This document shows positions 44,829 through 55,480 of a DNA stretch of 64,000 nt, piece after piece. The position numbers and the translations under genes are program-made. The notes beneath the pieces are model-generated. The model saw nothing but the letters and a program-made list of their open reading frames with translations, ran no database searches and was not told where the DNA came from. This stretch comes from Elymus sibiricus (taxonomy: Eukaryota > Streptophyta > Magnoliopsida > Poales > Poaceae). Position 1 is the stretch's first letter. The number at the start of each line of letters is the position of its first letter. The stretch covers positions 287,669,166 through 287,733,165 of the forward strand of contig CM077666.1 in the NCBI GenBank assembly GCA_039707655.1, read 5' to 3'.

Positions 44829-45503
44829 TTAAGTTACCACAACGGGGATATGCATCTCCCCAACAATAAGAATTTCATATTTCTTTTTGACAGTAGGAAG
44901 AGGAAATTTGAATCCTCCAATAGTGGTTGTCGAAACCTTTTCAATACAATTGATACCATTCACCGAACTTTGTTTCTTTGGAAAATAAACTGTATGCTCA
45001 TTACCATTGACATGAAAAGTGACCTTGCATTTATTGCAATCAATAACAGCCCCTGCAGTATTCAAAAAGGGTCTTCCAAGGATAATGGACATGTTGTCGT
45101 CCTCAGGCATATCAAGTATAACAAAGTCTGTTAAGATAGTAACATTTGCAACAACAACGGGCACATCCTCGCAAATTCCAATAGGTATAGCAGTTGATTT
45201 ATCAGCCATTTGCAAAGATATTTCAGTAGGTGTGAGCTTATTCAAATCAAGTCTTCTATATAAAGAGAAAGGCATAACACTAACACCGGCTCCCAAATCA
45301 CATAGAACAGTTTTAACATAACTTCTTTTAATGGAGCATGGTATAGTAGGTATTCCCAGATCTCCTAGCTTTTTAGGTACTCCACCCTTAAAAGAATAAT
45401 TTGCAAGCATGGTGGAAATTTCAGCTTCAGGTATCTTTCTTTTATTAGTGACAATATCTTTCATGTATTTAGCATAAGGAGACATTTTCAACATATCAAT
45501 CAA
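44829..45503 (-). pseudogene. Protease of B
   Basis: Minus strand, 224 codons open from 45503 to 44829. LKMSPYAKYMKDIVTNKRKI leads into the protease: SYVKTVLCDLGAGVSVMPFS with the DLGA form of the active site, then ICEDVPVVVANVTILTDFVI and IILGRPFLNTAGAVIDC. Matches Athila-type retropepsins. It is in a different frame from the preceding gag, because of an indel near 45515, so it could not be made as a Gag-protease fusion. It ends normally at a stop, with no RT following. Confidence 0.85.
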
Positions 45504-47517
45504 GCGAGTACAAAAAAGACAGGTCTAAGCATTTCAACAAAGCGCTCAAAATCTTCCTCGTCCTTGTTTTTAGATGGTTTAGTAGGAAAGGGCATGGATT
45601 TTTTAACCCATGTTTCTCTTTCCTTTCCATGTTTTCTAGCAACAAAGTCTCTTTTATCATATCATTTATTCTTCGGAGGTGGGTTATCAAGATCAACAGC
45701 AGGTTCTATTTCTACATCATTATCTGGTTGAGCATCAACATGAACATCTTCATTATCATTATCACTAGGTGGATGTTCATTACCAGATTGTGTCTCAGCA
45801 TCAGAAATAGAAACATCATTTTGATTCTCAGGAGGTTTTTCTATCTCAGGTTCACTAGAAGCATGCAAAGTCCTATCATTTTTCTTTTTATTTTTCTTCT
45901 TAGATAGACTAGGCACATCAATATTATTTCTTTGAGAATCTTGTTCAATTATTTTAGGATGACCTTCAGGATACAGGGGCTCCTGAGTCATTCTACCTCC
46001 TCTAGTAACAACTCTAACAGCATGATCATTCATTTTATTATTCATCTCATCAAGCAAATTATTTTGTGACTTAGCTATTTGTTCTAACTGAGTCTGAACC
46101 ATAGAAGCATGTTTACTTAAGCATTTAACATCATTAGCAGTTCTAAACATCAAATCACTCAAGCGATCAATCATGATGGCATTTTGTTTTAATTGATTGC
46201 TAACATACATATTGAAATTCTCTTGCTTAACAACGTAGTTATCAAATTCATCCAAGCATTGACTAGCAGATTTATTATGAAGAATATCACTTTCATTGAA
46301 TCTACGAAGAGAATTTACCTCTACTACCTATGTCGGGATGTCGAGTCCATGTATTTCTTCAATAGGTGGTAGATTATTAACATCGTCGGCTTTGATACCC
46401 TTTTTCTTCATAGATTTCTTAGCTTTTTGCATATCTTCAGGACTGAGGAATAGAATACCTCTTTTCTTCGGAGTTGGTTTAGGTGGTGGTTCAGGAAGTG
46501 TCCAATCATCGGCATTTCTCAATATATTATTCAATAGTTCTTCAGCATGTCCAACAGTTCGTTCCCTGAAAACACAACCAGCACAACTATCTAGGTAGTC
46601 CCTAGAAGCATCGGTTAGTTCATTATAAAAGATATCAAGTATTTCATTTTTCTTAAGAGGATGATCAGGCAAAGCATTAAGTAATTGGAGAAACCTCCCG
46701 CAAGCTTGAGGGAGATTCTCTTCTTCAATTTGCACAAAGTTAAATATTTCCTGTAAGGCAGCTTGTTTCTTATGAGTAGGAAAATATTTTTCAGAGAAGT
46801 AATATATCATATCCTGGGGACTACGCACACAACCAGGAGCAAGAGTATTAAACCATTTCTTAGAATCACCCTTTAATGAAAAAGGAAACAACTTAAGAAT
46901 ATAGTAATAGCGAATTTTTTCCTCATGAGCAAATAGGGTGGTAATATCATTCAGCTTAGTAAGGTGTGCCACAACAGTTTCAGTTTCATAACCATGAAAA
47001 GGATCAGATTCAACCAAAGTAATTAACTCAGGATCGATAGAGAATTCATAATCCTTATCGGTAACAAATATGGGAGAAGTAGCAAACTTAGGATCATGTT
47101 TCATTCTCTCCCTCGTAGATTTTTCTTTCGACTCAGCAAGCAATTTTCTAACATCATCTCTATCATTACAAGCAAGAATTGCCCTAGCAATCTCTCCATC
47201 AAAAACATAACCATCAAGTATCTTAGGCATTTCAACTCTAGTAGGAGGACTAGGCATAATAGTTGAATCATAATTTTCAAGAGTGGCACAGTATCATCAA
47301 GCATAGTACTAGCATCATCAATAGTTTCATACATAGCAGAAGTGGTATCATCAATAACTTGTGACATATTAGAATGAATAGCAGGTGGTGGTGTCCCAAG
47401 CCTACTCAAAATAGAAGGTGAATCAAGTGCAAAGTGTGATGGTAGTTCCCTACCTCCTCTAGTCATAGAGGGGACGATCTTGGTCTTAGCGTCTTTCAAA
47501 TTATTCATAGTGATCAA
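45504..47517 (-). pseudogene. Gag of B, two stops and frameshifts
   Basis: ATG at 47517 (MITMNNLKDAKTKIVPSM). The N-terminal part (to about 47285) is shifted by one base against the main frame, which is open 47257-46328: NDITTLFAHEEKIRYYYI, LFPFSLKGDSKKWFNTLAPG, YFSEKYFPTHKKQAALQEIF, the capsid domain of retrotransposon gag. A TAG at 46328 is followed in the same frame by 46255-45662 (CLDEFDNYVVKQENFNMY, a helical region, and a Lys/Asp-rich tail), then a TAA at 45662 and a short segment to the protease. No zinc knuckle is evident. Gag builds the particle; a non-autonomous element needs its own packaging or that of relatives. Confidence 0.85.
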
Positions 47518-47586
47518 CAGATATAAATCCCAAGTGACTCAACAAATAGAGCTATGCTCCCTGGCAACGGCGCCAGAAAAAGGTCT
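47518..47586 (-). other. Primer-binding site and leader of B
   Basis: On the minus strand TGGCGCCGTTGCCAGGGAG (complement of about 47557-47575) follows 11 bases after the LTR. This is the Asp-tRNA type primer site usual for Athila elements. Confidence 0.88.
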
Positions 47587-48987
47587 TGATAACCCACAAG
47601 TATAGGGGATCGCAACAGTTTTCGCGGGTAGTATTTCACCCAGATTTATTGATTCGACACAAGGGGAGCCAAAGAATATTTGCGAGTATTAGCAGTTGAG
47701 TTGTCAATTCAACCACACCTGGAGAACTAAATATCTGCAGCAAAGTGTTTAGTAGCACAATAGTATGATAGTTTCAATAGCAATAGTAACAGTAGCAATA
47801 GTAACAGAAGCAGTTTTGTAGTAATTGTAACAGCAGCAGCAACGAAAGTAACTTAGAAAAGATCAATATGCGAAAAGCGTAGGCATTGGATCGGTGATGG
47901 ATAATTATGTTGGATGACATTCATCATGTAACAGTCACAACCTAGGGCGATACACAATAGCTCCAATTCATCAATGTAATGTAGGCATATATTCCGTATA
48001 TAGTCATACGTGCTTATAGTAAGAACTTGCATGACATCTTTTGTCCTACCCTCCCGTGGCAGCGGGGTCCATAAGGAAATCTAAGGGATATTAAGGCCTC
48101 CTTTTAATAGAGAACCAGAACAAAGCATTAGCACTTAGTGAATACATGAACTCCTCAAACAACGGTAATCACCGGAAAGAATCCCAATTATTGTCACCTT
48201 GGGGTATGCGGATCATAACACGTAATCGGTGCATACAACTTGCAAGATAGGATCAAGAACACAAATATATTCATGAAAACATAAAGGGTTCAGATCTGAA
48301 ATCATGGCACTCGGGCCAAGCATTAAGCATAGCAAAGTCATAGCAACATCAATCTCAGAACATAGTGGATACTAGGGATCAAAGCCCAAACAAATTGACT
48401 CGATTACATGATAAATCTCATCCAACCCATCACCGTCCAGCAAGCCTACGGAGAAATTACACACACACAAGGTGGTGAGCATCACGAAATTGGTGATGGA
48501 GGATGGTTGATGATGACGACGCGACGAATCCCCCTCTCCAGAGCCCCGAACGGACTCCAGATCAGCCCTCCCGATGAAGAACAGGAGGTGGCGGCGGCTC
48601 CGTATCGTAAAACATGATGAAACTTCTTCTCTCATTTTTTTCTCGGGGAAAGTGAATTTATAGCATTGGAATTTGGTCAAACGGCCGCCTGTGGGCCCCA
48701 CAAGGCATCAGGGCACGCCCTAGGGGGTGTCGCGCCCTGTTGTCTTGTGGGCAACAGGTGGCCCCTCTTCTGTTGATTCTTGCGCCAGTAATTTTTAATT
48801 ATTCCATAAAAAATCTCCAAAAAGTTTCGTCCAATTCCGAGAACTTTGATTTCTGCACAAAAACAACACCATGGTAGTTCTGCTAAAAACAACGTCAGTC
48901 CGGGTTAGTTTCATTCAAATCATGCAAATTAGGGTCCAAAACAAGAGCAAAAGTGTTTGGAAAAGTAGATACAACGGAGACGTATCA
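47587..48987 (-). repeat. 5' LTR of B
   Basis: Plus-strand start TGATAACCCACAAGTATAGG, end CGGAGACGTATCA; 1401 bp. Same order as the 3' LTR, with some tens of base differences by eye and one 9-11 bp gap near 48318, so B is clearly older than the Copia element. Confidence 0.9.
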
Positions 48988-49647
48988 GTGATGTCCTATG
49001 GTGCCCTCCGTGCCGCACACACGTGGGGGATTCCCGCTATAGGGTGTTGCAATATGTTCATGATTCACTTATAGTGGGTTGCGAGAGTGACAGAAGCTTA
49101 AACCCGAGTAAGGGAGTTGTTGCGTATGGGATTAAAGGGGACTTTACACTTAAAGCTATGGTTGGGTTTTACCTTAATGATCTTTAGTAGTTGTGGATGC
49201 TTGCTAGAGTTCCAATCTTAAGTGCATATGATCCAAGTATGGAAAGTATGTTAGCTCATGCCTCTCCCTCATATAAAATGGCAATAATGATTACCGATCC
49301 TGTTATCAATTTCCTAGGACAATCTCGCAAATCCTACCACCACTTTTTCACACTCGCTATACTAACTTAATTGTTCTTTTATTAAAACATCACCTAACTT
49401 TTATTTTCACGTTCTTTATTATCTTGCAAACTTATCCCACTACACCTGCAAAGTACTCCTAGTTTTATTCTTGGAAAGTAGTTATTACTTGTTTCTAGGT
49501 AAAGCAAACGTTGGTGTGCGTAGAGTTGTATCGGTGGTCGATAGAACTCGAAGAGAATATAAATTCTACCTTTAGCACCTCGTTGGGTTCGACACTCCTA
49601 CTTATTGAAAAAGGCTACAAACGATCCCCTATACTTGTGGGTTATCA

Positions 49648-50267
49648 CATATGCACGTCTTTTACCTCAGACGAATATTGTCCTTGGTCGTGGTCGATTT
49701 CTATACCCCAGGTTTTTCTATTATTGGGGTTTTCGAGGAGCTATAGGCCTCCTTTTGCCACCTGTCTGAGGATCCAATAGTGCCTATTTTTGTGGGTGGC
49801 CGGTTTATCCGATGAGGCATTGTAGATTGGGCACGACTGGTCAAGTATTGTGTCCAGCTGTGACTTGCCTTCACCGCTGCTTGACCGGCTCTTGGTGCAC
49901 GGGGGTTGCCCATCGTGTCTACCGGTATTGTTGCGCTTGGATCACCGGTTGCAACGGCATTGCCTACCTTCCCCTTTCGCCTCAGGTATTCCCAAGCTGG
50001 GATCTCGGTGCCATTGATTGGCTAAGTAGGCATCCTCTATGGTGTAATAGTTTGTCATCAGGTCGGGAGTGCGGCAAACACCCTTGAATGATGACGACCG
50101 ATCTCCCTACTGACCCCTTCATCGTAGACATTGAGGCGGAATGCTGCAAGGGCTTCCGCGTCCTCACAGTCTGAGATTTTGTTTTTCTTTGACAGAAAAT
50201 GTGTCTAGAATTGTTGGACGGTTTCTCTTTTCTTTTGGATGACTAGCGCCAGATCCCAGATGTCGGT
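49648..50267. other. Internal sequence of E without intact ORF
   Basis: Moderately GC-rich. On the minus strand a 70-codon frame (49913-49701) is rich in Ser/Arg/Pro. I cannot assign it. Probably decayed gag-proximal coding sequence, because it follows the first ORF of E. Confidence 0.3.
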
Positions 50268-50711
50268 TTATCCCGTGCTATCTGGGAAATAATCAACATG
50301 GGTGGTGGGTGGGAGCAAAATTTTGGCTCTGATCCGATCTAACATCAGTACCAAGGGTGATTTTTCTGAGGATTGATCTGACATCAACCCTAAGTTCTTC
50401 AGTTGGGCCAGATATGCCTGGCCTTCGCACTGATTCGATGGATCCGAGCTCCAGGCTTGATCCGGTGAGACATGTTTTTCGTCCCAAGCTTGACTTGACG
50501 TCGGTGCTTGGACAAGTATGGCCTGCTTTTCCTCAGTCTGATCTAACATCACGAGTGAGGAAAAAGTGGTGGGTCCCAATTTGTCGATTTTGACATCTCG
50601 GTGAGGGTTTAAAACCTTGAGTGGCCTTAACTGATCTGTTGAACCGAAGTGGGGGATTTCCGACGTGGAAACCGTGTCGGCGCCGACCTGGTCGTTGGTC
50701 GCGAATGCCAT
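50268..50711 (-). CDS. First ORF of E (unassigned retrotransposon protein)
   Basis: Minus strand, ATG at 50711, 147 codons to TAG at 50268. Starts MAFATNDQVGADTVSTSE and is rich in Ser, Gln, Asp and Leu, with repeated S-D-x-A-W/E-K words (QAWDEKHVSPDQAWSSDPS). No domain recognised. Its place about 40 bp after a putative primer site suggests the N-terminus of gag or an extra first ORF. The stop comes at a point where no domain has begun, so it may be truncated. Confidence 0.45.
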   Translation of the reverse strand: MAFATNDQVGADTVSTSEIPHFGSTDQLRPLKVLNPHRDVKIDKLGPTTFSSLVMLDQTEEKQAILVQAPTSSQAWDEKHVSPDQAWSSDPSNQCEGQAYLAQLKNLGLMSDQSSEKSPLVLMLDRIRAKILLPPTTHVDYFPDSTG

Positions 50712-50754
50712 CGTACCACTTCGACTACTCAGAGGAACCTACATGGGCCACCAA

Positions 50755-50877
50755 TGATGGAGTCAAATCCAGTAGATCTCGGGTAGGGATCCCAAGCTAG
50801 TAGCCTTGGTGCGATGGTAACACGAGATACAGGGATTTACCCAGGTTCGGGCTCTCTCAAAGAGATAATACCCTACT
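50755..50877 (-). repeat. Partial LTR of E
   Basis: Starts TGATGGAGTCAAATCCAGTA after ATGGGCCACCAA (possible primer site on the minus strand) and contains the block TTTACCCAGGTTCGGGC ... AATACCCTACT seen in the Tat LTRs. Breaks off at 50877, where different repeat DNA (GAAAGGACATGGATG) begins. Confidence 0.5.
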
Positions 50878-51221
50878 GAAAGGACATGGATGTTGCCTAG
50901 AGGGGGGTGAATAGGCGTTTTAAAACAATTACGGTTTAGGCTTGAATAAATGTGGAATAATGAATGTGAGCACTGGCGGGCAAGGGTGAGTACCCACCAC
51001 TGGTACGATGGGTATCAGTGGCGGGCCTTAACAATGCTCGCCACAGATATATTGTGGTGACCCGTGAAAAAAATAAGTTTTATATATCCAGAAGTTAGGA
51101 GTGGCGGGCAATTCTTGCGCCCGCCACATATAAAATATGGTGACCCGCACACAAAAAAATATGTATATCCAGAAGTTAGCTGTGGCGGGTACTAGGTAGT
51201 GTCTGCCACAGGTAAGTAGAG
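50878..51221. repeat. Short repeat fragment with two tandem units of about 83 bp
   Basis: From 50878 a Copia-LTR-like word (GGACATGGATGTTGCCTAGA) starts a short fragment. From about 51046 two units follow, each with GGTGACCCG, TATATCCAGAAGTTAG and a GTGGCGGG...CCCGCCAC hairpin. Such units resemble CACTA subterminal repeats. Origin uncertain. Confidence 0.4.
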
Positions 51222-51559
51222 CACTACAAAAAAAGACACATCCGTGACATTATGGCCCGAATGAAAAGTTTTTCTGTCATGGTTGTGACACTTCTATGAC
51301 AATAATTGTGACAAAAACACGTACTATCATAGATGTGGTGGGCTCCTACATCTATGACAAAAAATTATGACAGAAAATGGGCTTTTCGTCCTGGGCGGGC
51401 CGGAGACGCACTCGCATGACATTCTTTGGGCCGTCCATGACAAAAAAATCGTGGTAGAAGTGAGGGCGAGGAAATTTTTGGGGAGTTCCCGGTTACGGTG
51501 GGTGGTCGGGCCGAGCGATGCAGTGTGGTTTTGCGTGTTTCTCTCTCGTACGCGCACGT

Positions 51560-51845
51560 GTGTGTGAGGCGCTCGCTAACTGAACCCGAGCGAGGCGTAC
51601 GTTTGCTTACTGAACCCGAGCGTTCGATCGCCCTCGCACTACGTACTCAACACGAGCGATCGATCCCTCGCACTATGTACTAAACCCGATCGATCCCTTC
51701 GCTGCTAACTAAACCCGAGCGATCCCTTCGCTGCTAACTGAACCTGAGCGATCCCTTCACTGCTAACTGAACCCGAGCAATCCATTCGCTTGTAACTGAA
51801 CCCGATCGATCCTTCTCGCTGCTTACTGAAGCCAATCGAGCCCCC
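51560..51845 (+). repeat. Tandem repeat of about 28-30 bp, CACTA subterminal
   Basis: About nine diverged copies of a unit like TTCGCTGCTAACTGAACCCG plus AGCGATCC. Unit length and ends vary. Open frames over it are artefacts of the repeat. Confidence 0.75.
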
Positions 51846-52079
51846 GTGCGAGACGTAGCCAGCCGGTGCTGGGTTACCTCTCGATGAACAGTGCCCGTTG
51901 CTGCCGCGCATGCGATACACGTAGAACGAGTCGAGACTTGCATCAATCGAGCCGGTTAGTTGGCTATGGATGAACAGTTCCCATTGCTGCCGCTCACTCG
52001 TACGCCCCACCCCAGCCGGTGGGGGTTTTATGAAAAGGACCCCGGCCGTGTAGGCGGTTGGCGCTAGATGAACTGGACC

Positions 52080-52260
52080 CCGAGGAGGCCATGTCGCGGT
52101 ACGCCATACCCCAGCCGGTTGGGGGTGGATGAACAGGACCCCATGGAGGCTGGATGAACAGTAGCTGGTGGAGGCTGGATGAACAGGACCCCGTGGAGGC
52201 TGGATAAACAGTAGCCGGTGGAGGCTGGAGGAAGTCGACGGTGGATGAACAGTAGCCCGT
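52080..52260 (+). repeat. Tandem repeat around GGATGAACAGGACCCC
   Basis: Alternating GATGAACAGGACCCC and GATGAACAGTAGC(C/T)GGTGG words joined by GGAGGCTG, period about 50-55 bp, four to five copies. Confidence 0.65.
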
Positions 52261-52298
52261 AGAGTCCCATTTTGTGGTACGCCACACCCCTCCCGATG

Positions 52299-52570
52299 AA
52301 CAGGACTCCGTTTTGGCCGTAGGCAGTTGGATAGAAGTCCGTTTCCTCCGTTTTGTGGTACGCCAGACCCCTCCCAATCAACAGGACCCCGTTTTGGCCA
52401 TAGGCAGTTGGGTAGAAGTCTGTTTCCTCCGTTTTGCGGTACGCCAGACCCCCAGCCGATGAACAGGACCCCGTTTCGACCGTAGGCGGTCGAACAGAAG
52501 GCCGTTTCCCCCCTTTTGCGGTACGCCAAACCCCAAGTCGATGAACAGGACCCCGTTTCGGCTGTTCCGT
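52299..52570 (+). repeat. Tandem repeat of 81-82 bp
   Basis: Three full units starting at 52299, 52380 and 52462 and a partial one at 52544, each AACAGGACCCCGTTTTGGCC, then CGTAGGC(A/G)GT, CCGTTT(C)CCTCC and GCGGTACGCCA. The open minus-strand frame across 51705-52733 follows these repeats and has no protein domain. Confidence 0.8.
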
Positions 52571-53020
52571 CCAAGCAGGTTGGCTCCCGATGAACATGAC
52601 GTGTTCCGACACAGTCGCTTGGCTCCCGACGTTGTTTCCTCCGTTTTGACCCAGCCGGTTGGCTGCCGATGAAGAGGAGGCCGTTGCTGCCGTCTGTTGC
52701 CTCTCTCCATGTACACGAGCCCTGGCCGTACATTTGCGCGAGTACGCGTTCGAGACCCCGCTCGTATATGTACGTACGTCGCTGTATTTTTTGCCATGTG
52801 GCTTTACATACGTGTACACGATTTAGACGGGGCTACATGAACTGCTAAGTCGGGGGCTCTACTATGACACGTGCCGCTCCTTACACGGCCATAGTTCATC
52901 GTGGCAGAGAGACCGATCAACCAGTATGTACGTACACGCTTGCGACCAGACAGATAACGATACGTACGCTTCGACCTGGTGGGTCCCAGCTGTTTGGGGG
53001 ATGAGGAGGCACTTCCTTGC

Positions 53021-54450
53021 GTGCGAAGATATAGCTGGTGGGTCCCAGCTGTCATGGGGAGGAATCATTTTTTTCGCGTAATAAGGAGGCACTTCCTTGC
53101 GTGCAAAGATGTAGCTGGTGGGTCCTAGCTGTCAGGGGGAGGAAACCTTTTTTCCAGCATAATAAGGAAGCACTTTCCTTGCGTGCGACCATGGACCTCG
53201 TGGGTCCCAGCCGTCAGCCTCTCCACGTACAGTCCTCTTCCGATGACTCTCGTTTGTTGACCACGCCGCGTCGAGCGCACGAAGGCGGTGGACGACGGCG
53301 AGGCCTCGGACGGGAATGACCAGGAGATGGGGAAGATGCGGCAGTGGAGTCGCAGACGGAGAGGAGTACGACGTACGAGGGTTGACTGGTTCGGTGCGAC
53401 CTGGGGTTGCAGTCAGCGGAGCATAACAGGAGGGGTGGAGGGGTGGAGGGATGGCCTGGTCGGCGGTGGTGTAGCGCTTCGCAGCGAGGTGTGCGAAGCA
53501 GCGCCGCGGGCCGCCGAAGGCGGGAGCAGGAGGTCCTGCCGGCACTGGAGGAAGAAGACAAGAGATTGCAGATGCATGCCGGCCGTTGGATGTACATCCA
53601 ACGACTACAGATGTCAGAATCATTTGTTGACTAAGTTAACAACGCCTTCCATAGGCTTCGACCTATTGGCCCACAATGTCAGCCTCCTAACGTGCGAAGA
53701 TATAGCTGGTGGGTCCTAGCTGTCAGGAGGAGGAATAAAAAAAATTGCCCATAATAAGGAGGCACTTCCTTGCTTGCGAAGATGTAGCTGTTGGGTCCCA
53801 GCTGTCAGGGGGATGAAACATTTTTTTCCGCGTAATAAGAAGGCACTTCCTTGCGTGAGAAGATGTAGCTGGTGGGTCCAAGCTGTCAGGGGGAAGAATA
53901 TATTTTTTTCACGTAATAAGGAGGCAGTTGCATGCGTGCTTCCATGGACCTGGTGCGTCCCCACTGTCAGCCTCTCCACGTACATTCCTCTTCCGATGAC
54001 TCTCATTTGTTGACCACATTGACCACGCCTCGCCGAGCGCACTAAGGCGGTGGACGACGGTGAGGCCCCGGATGGGAACGACCAGTAGATGGGGAAGACG
54101 TGGCAGTGGAGTCGCAGACGGAGAGGACTACGAGGGTTAACTAGTTCTGGTGCGGCGCGCGCGTGGGGCTGCAGTCGGTGGTGAATAACAGGTGGTGTGG
54201 AGGGTTGGAGGGATGTCCTGGCCGGCGGTGGGGTAGCGCTTCGCAGTGAGGCGTGCTAAGCAGAGCCGCTAGCCGCCGGAGGCGGGAGCGGGCGTTCCCG
54301 GCAGCGCTGGAGGAAGAAGACGATAGATTGAAGATGCATGCTGGCCGTTGGATGTAAATCTAATGGCTATGGATGTCAGAATCATTTGTTGACCAAGTTG
54401 ACAACGCCTTGCGTGGGCTTCGACCTATTGGCCCACATGTCAGCCTGCAA
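53021..54450 (+). repeat. Two diverged copies of a module of about 0.7 kb
   Basis: Copy 1 about 53021-53692, copy 2 about 53693-54450. Each has repeated GCTGGTGGGTCC(C/T)AGCTGTCAGG words, AAGGAGGCACTTCCTTGCG, then CTCTCCACGTACA, CTCTTCCGATGACTCTC, a GC-rich part and ends TTGACAACGCCTT...GGCTTCGACCTATTGGCCCAC. Weak open frames in it are not conserved between copies. A third, partial copy lies at 55310-55480. Confidence 0.75.
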
Positions 54451-54861
54451 AAATATGGCACATATTCAACCCATGATTTTTAGAATTTACAGTCCATTTG
54501 CTGGGATGGGTGAACAAATAATGTAGCATCTATGTGGTCCATTTAATTTTTTCTTAGAAATCACAGCCCATTTGCACTTTCTCGAAATACACGAATTTTC
54601 TGGGTTTGTTGTAAATATATTGTTGGGTTTGACGGAGCAATGTTATCAAAAAATAAACCGGGGCTGGGCATTTTATTATATATAAAATTAGATAATTAGC
54701 GTGTTATTACTGTAAAAAATGAGCGCGTTTTTATTACATTGATCCTTAAATCCGAGCAAACTTTTGTACGCAATCACCAGGATTTTTGTTGTAAAAAAAC
54801 CAGGATTTTCCTTGCGAACTTCTGTTAAACATTTATTTTTTATAAGTTAATAAGACGTGGG

Positions 54862-54892
<31 letters not shown>

Positions 54893-55309
54893 GTATCTAT
54901 TAAATATATGATAATAATAATATATAATAACATAAAATAATTTAAATATATATAATATAGTTAGAAGGGAAAACATAAGTTGGACCTGGCATTCTTATTC
55001 TTATATATAGAAAAGTAGAAAAGAGTTCTGCGTTTTCTTCAAAAAAACAAAAGTTGGGCTGCGGATGTTTAAGACAAAATAAAACCTAGGCTGGGAGGCC
55101 CATGGGCCAGTAGATACATGCTGGAGCTCAAAACAATAAGTTTGAAACACTGTGTCTGCATGTCGTGGGCTGCGCCCTGTGCATGTTAAATAACAAAACC
55201 TAGGCTGGGCAGGCCACAACCCAGCTGATACTTGTTTGCCCTCTGAAAAAATTATACCTGCTAGCTCCTCGATGACAGTCTTCGTTGTAAATTTATCTCG
55301 TTTATTGAC
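54451..55309. repeat. AT-rich spacer with (TA)n microsatellite
   Basis: A (TA)n run and AT-only DNA lie at about 54865-54960. The rest holds short repeated words (CCTAGGCTGGG at 55086 and 55200) and no ORF of note. Confidence 0.6.
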
Positions 55310-55480
55310 TACGTTGACAGACCCGTGGGCCCCAACGTCAGTATAACATTAGGAGAAACGAATATCCATTTCCGAGAGAAATCTTTTTTTCCAATGAGGC
55401 ACTTGCTTGCGTAGGGCCATGGACCTTGTGGGTCCCGACTGCCAGCCTCTCCACGTACAGGACCAGAACGAACCAGAGCC
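55310..55480 (+). repeat. Third, partial copy of the CACTA-associated module
   Basis: GACAGACCCGTGGGCCCCA, TTTTTTTCCAATGAGGCACTTGCTTGCG, CCATGGACCTTGTGGGTCCC and CTCTCCACGTACAG repeat the order seen at 53100-53230 and 53880-53985. Confidence 0.6.

Larger units (their letters stand above)
39491..48987 (-). mobile_element. B: Athila-like element with gag, protease and env-like ORF but no RT or integrase
   Basis: 9.5 kb element on the minus strand inside the 3' LTR of C. Order right to left: 5' LTR, primer site, gag, protease, about 0.8 kb noncoding, env-like ORF, 3' untranslated region, 3' LTR. No trace of reverse transcriptase, RNase H or integrase is seen between protease (44829) and the env-like ORF (44041), so it is non-autonomous. 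Flanks are GCGCT (39486-39490) and GTGAT (48988-48992), an imperfect duplication that may have mutated. Confidence 0.85.
7788..49647 (+). mobile_element. C: Athila-like Gypsy element, 3' part, split by three nested elements
   Basis: Plus-strand element present as 7788-8445, 16787-18249 (3' untranslated region), 18250-19039, 39378-39490 and 48988-49647 (3' LTR). The pieces join in order once D, A and B are removed and are collinear with Athila1. Its coding part and 5' LTR are left of the window, beyond Tat2. It ends TATACTTGTGGGTTATCA at 49647, followed by CATAT (49648-49652), the expected target duplication. It is inserted in Gypsy fragment E. Confidence 0.78.
18250..49647 (+). repeat. 3' LTR of C, split into three pieces
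   Basis: Starts TGATACGTCTCCGACGTATC at 18250 and ends GGGTTATCA at 49647. Real LTR pieces are 18250-19039, 39378-39490 and 48988-49647, about 1.56 kb in total, close to the 1552 bp LTR of Athila1. The first piece contains GGCGCGCCCCCT near 18535 and a TATA-like GGATAAAAAG near 18628. The last piece contains the sequence ending CGATCCCCTATACTTGTGGG, whose complement begins the antisense LTRs of B and D. Confidence 0.8.
49648..50877 (-). mobile_element. E: 5' part of a Gypsy-like element, minus strand
   Basis: Fragment with partial 5' LTR (50755-50877), leader, a first ORF (50268-50711) and about 600 bp of further internal sequence, cut at 49647 by C. The rest should lie left of the window beyond C. 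It is the outermost recognisable host of the nest. Family not assigned. Confidence 0.5.

Noticed and set aside
39486..48992. Target duplication of B as GCGCT/GTGAT
   Set aside because: Two of five bases differ. Element ends are clear from the LTRs, but I do not count this as proof of duplication.
51705..52733. Long open frame of 342 codons, minus strand
   Set aside because: It follows tandem repeats of 50-82 bp; protein is Gly/Ser/Cys-rich, with no domain, and its sequence repeats with the DNA units.
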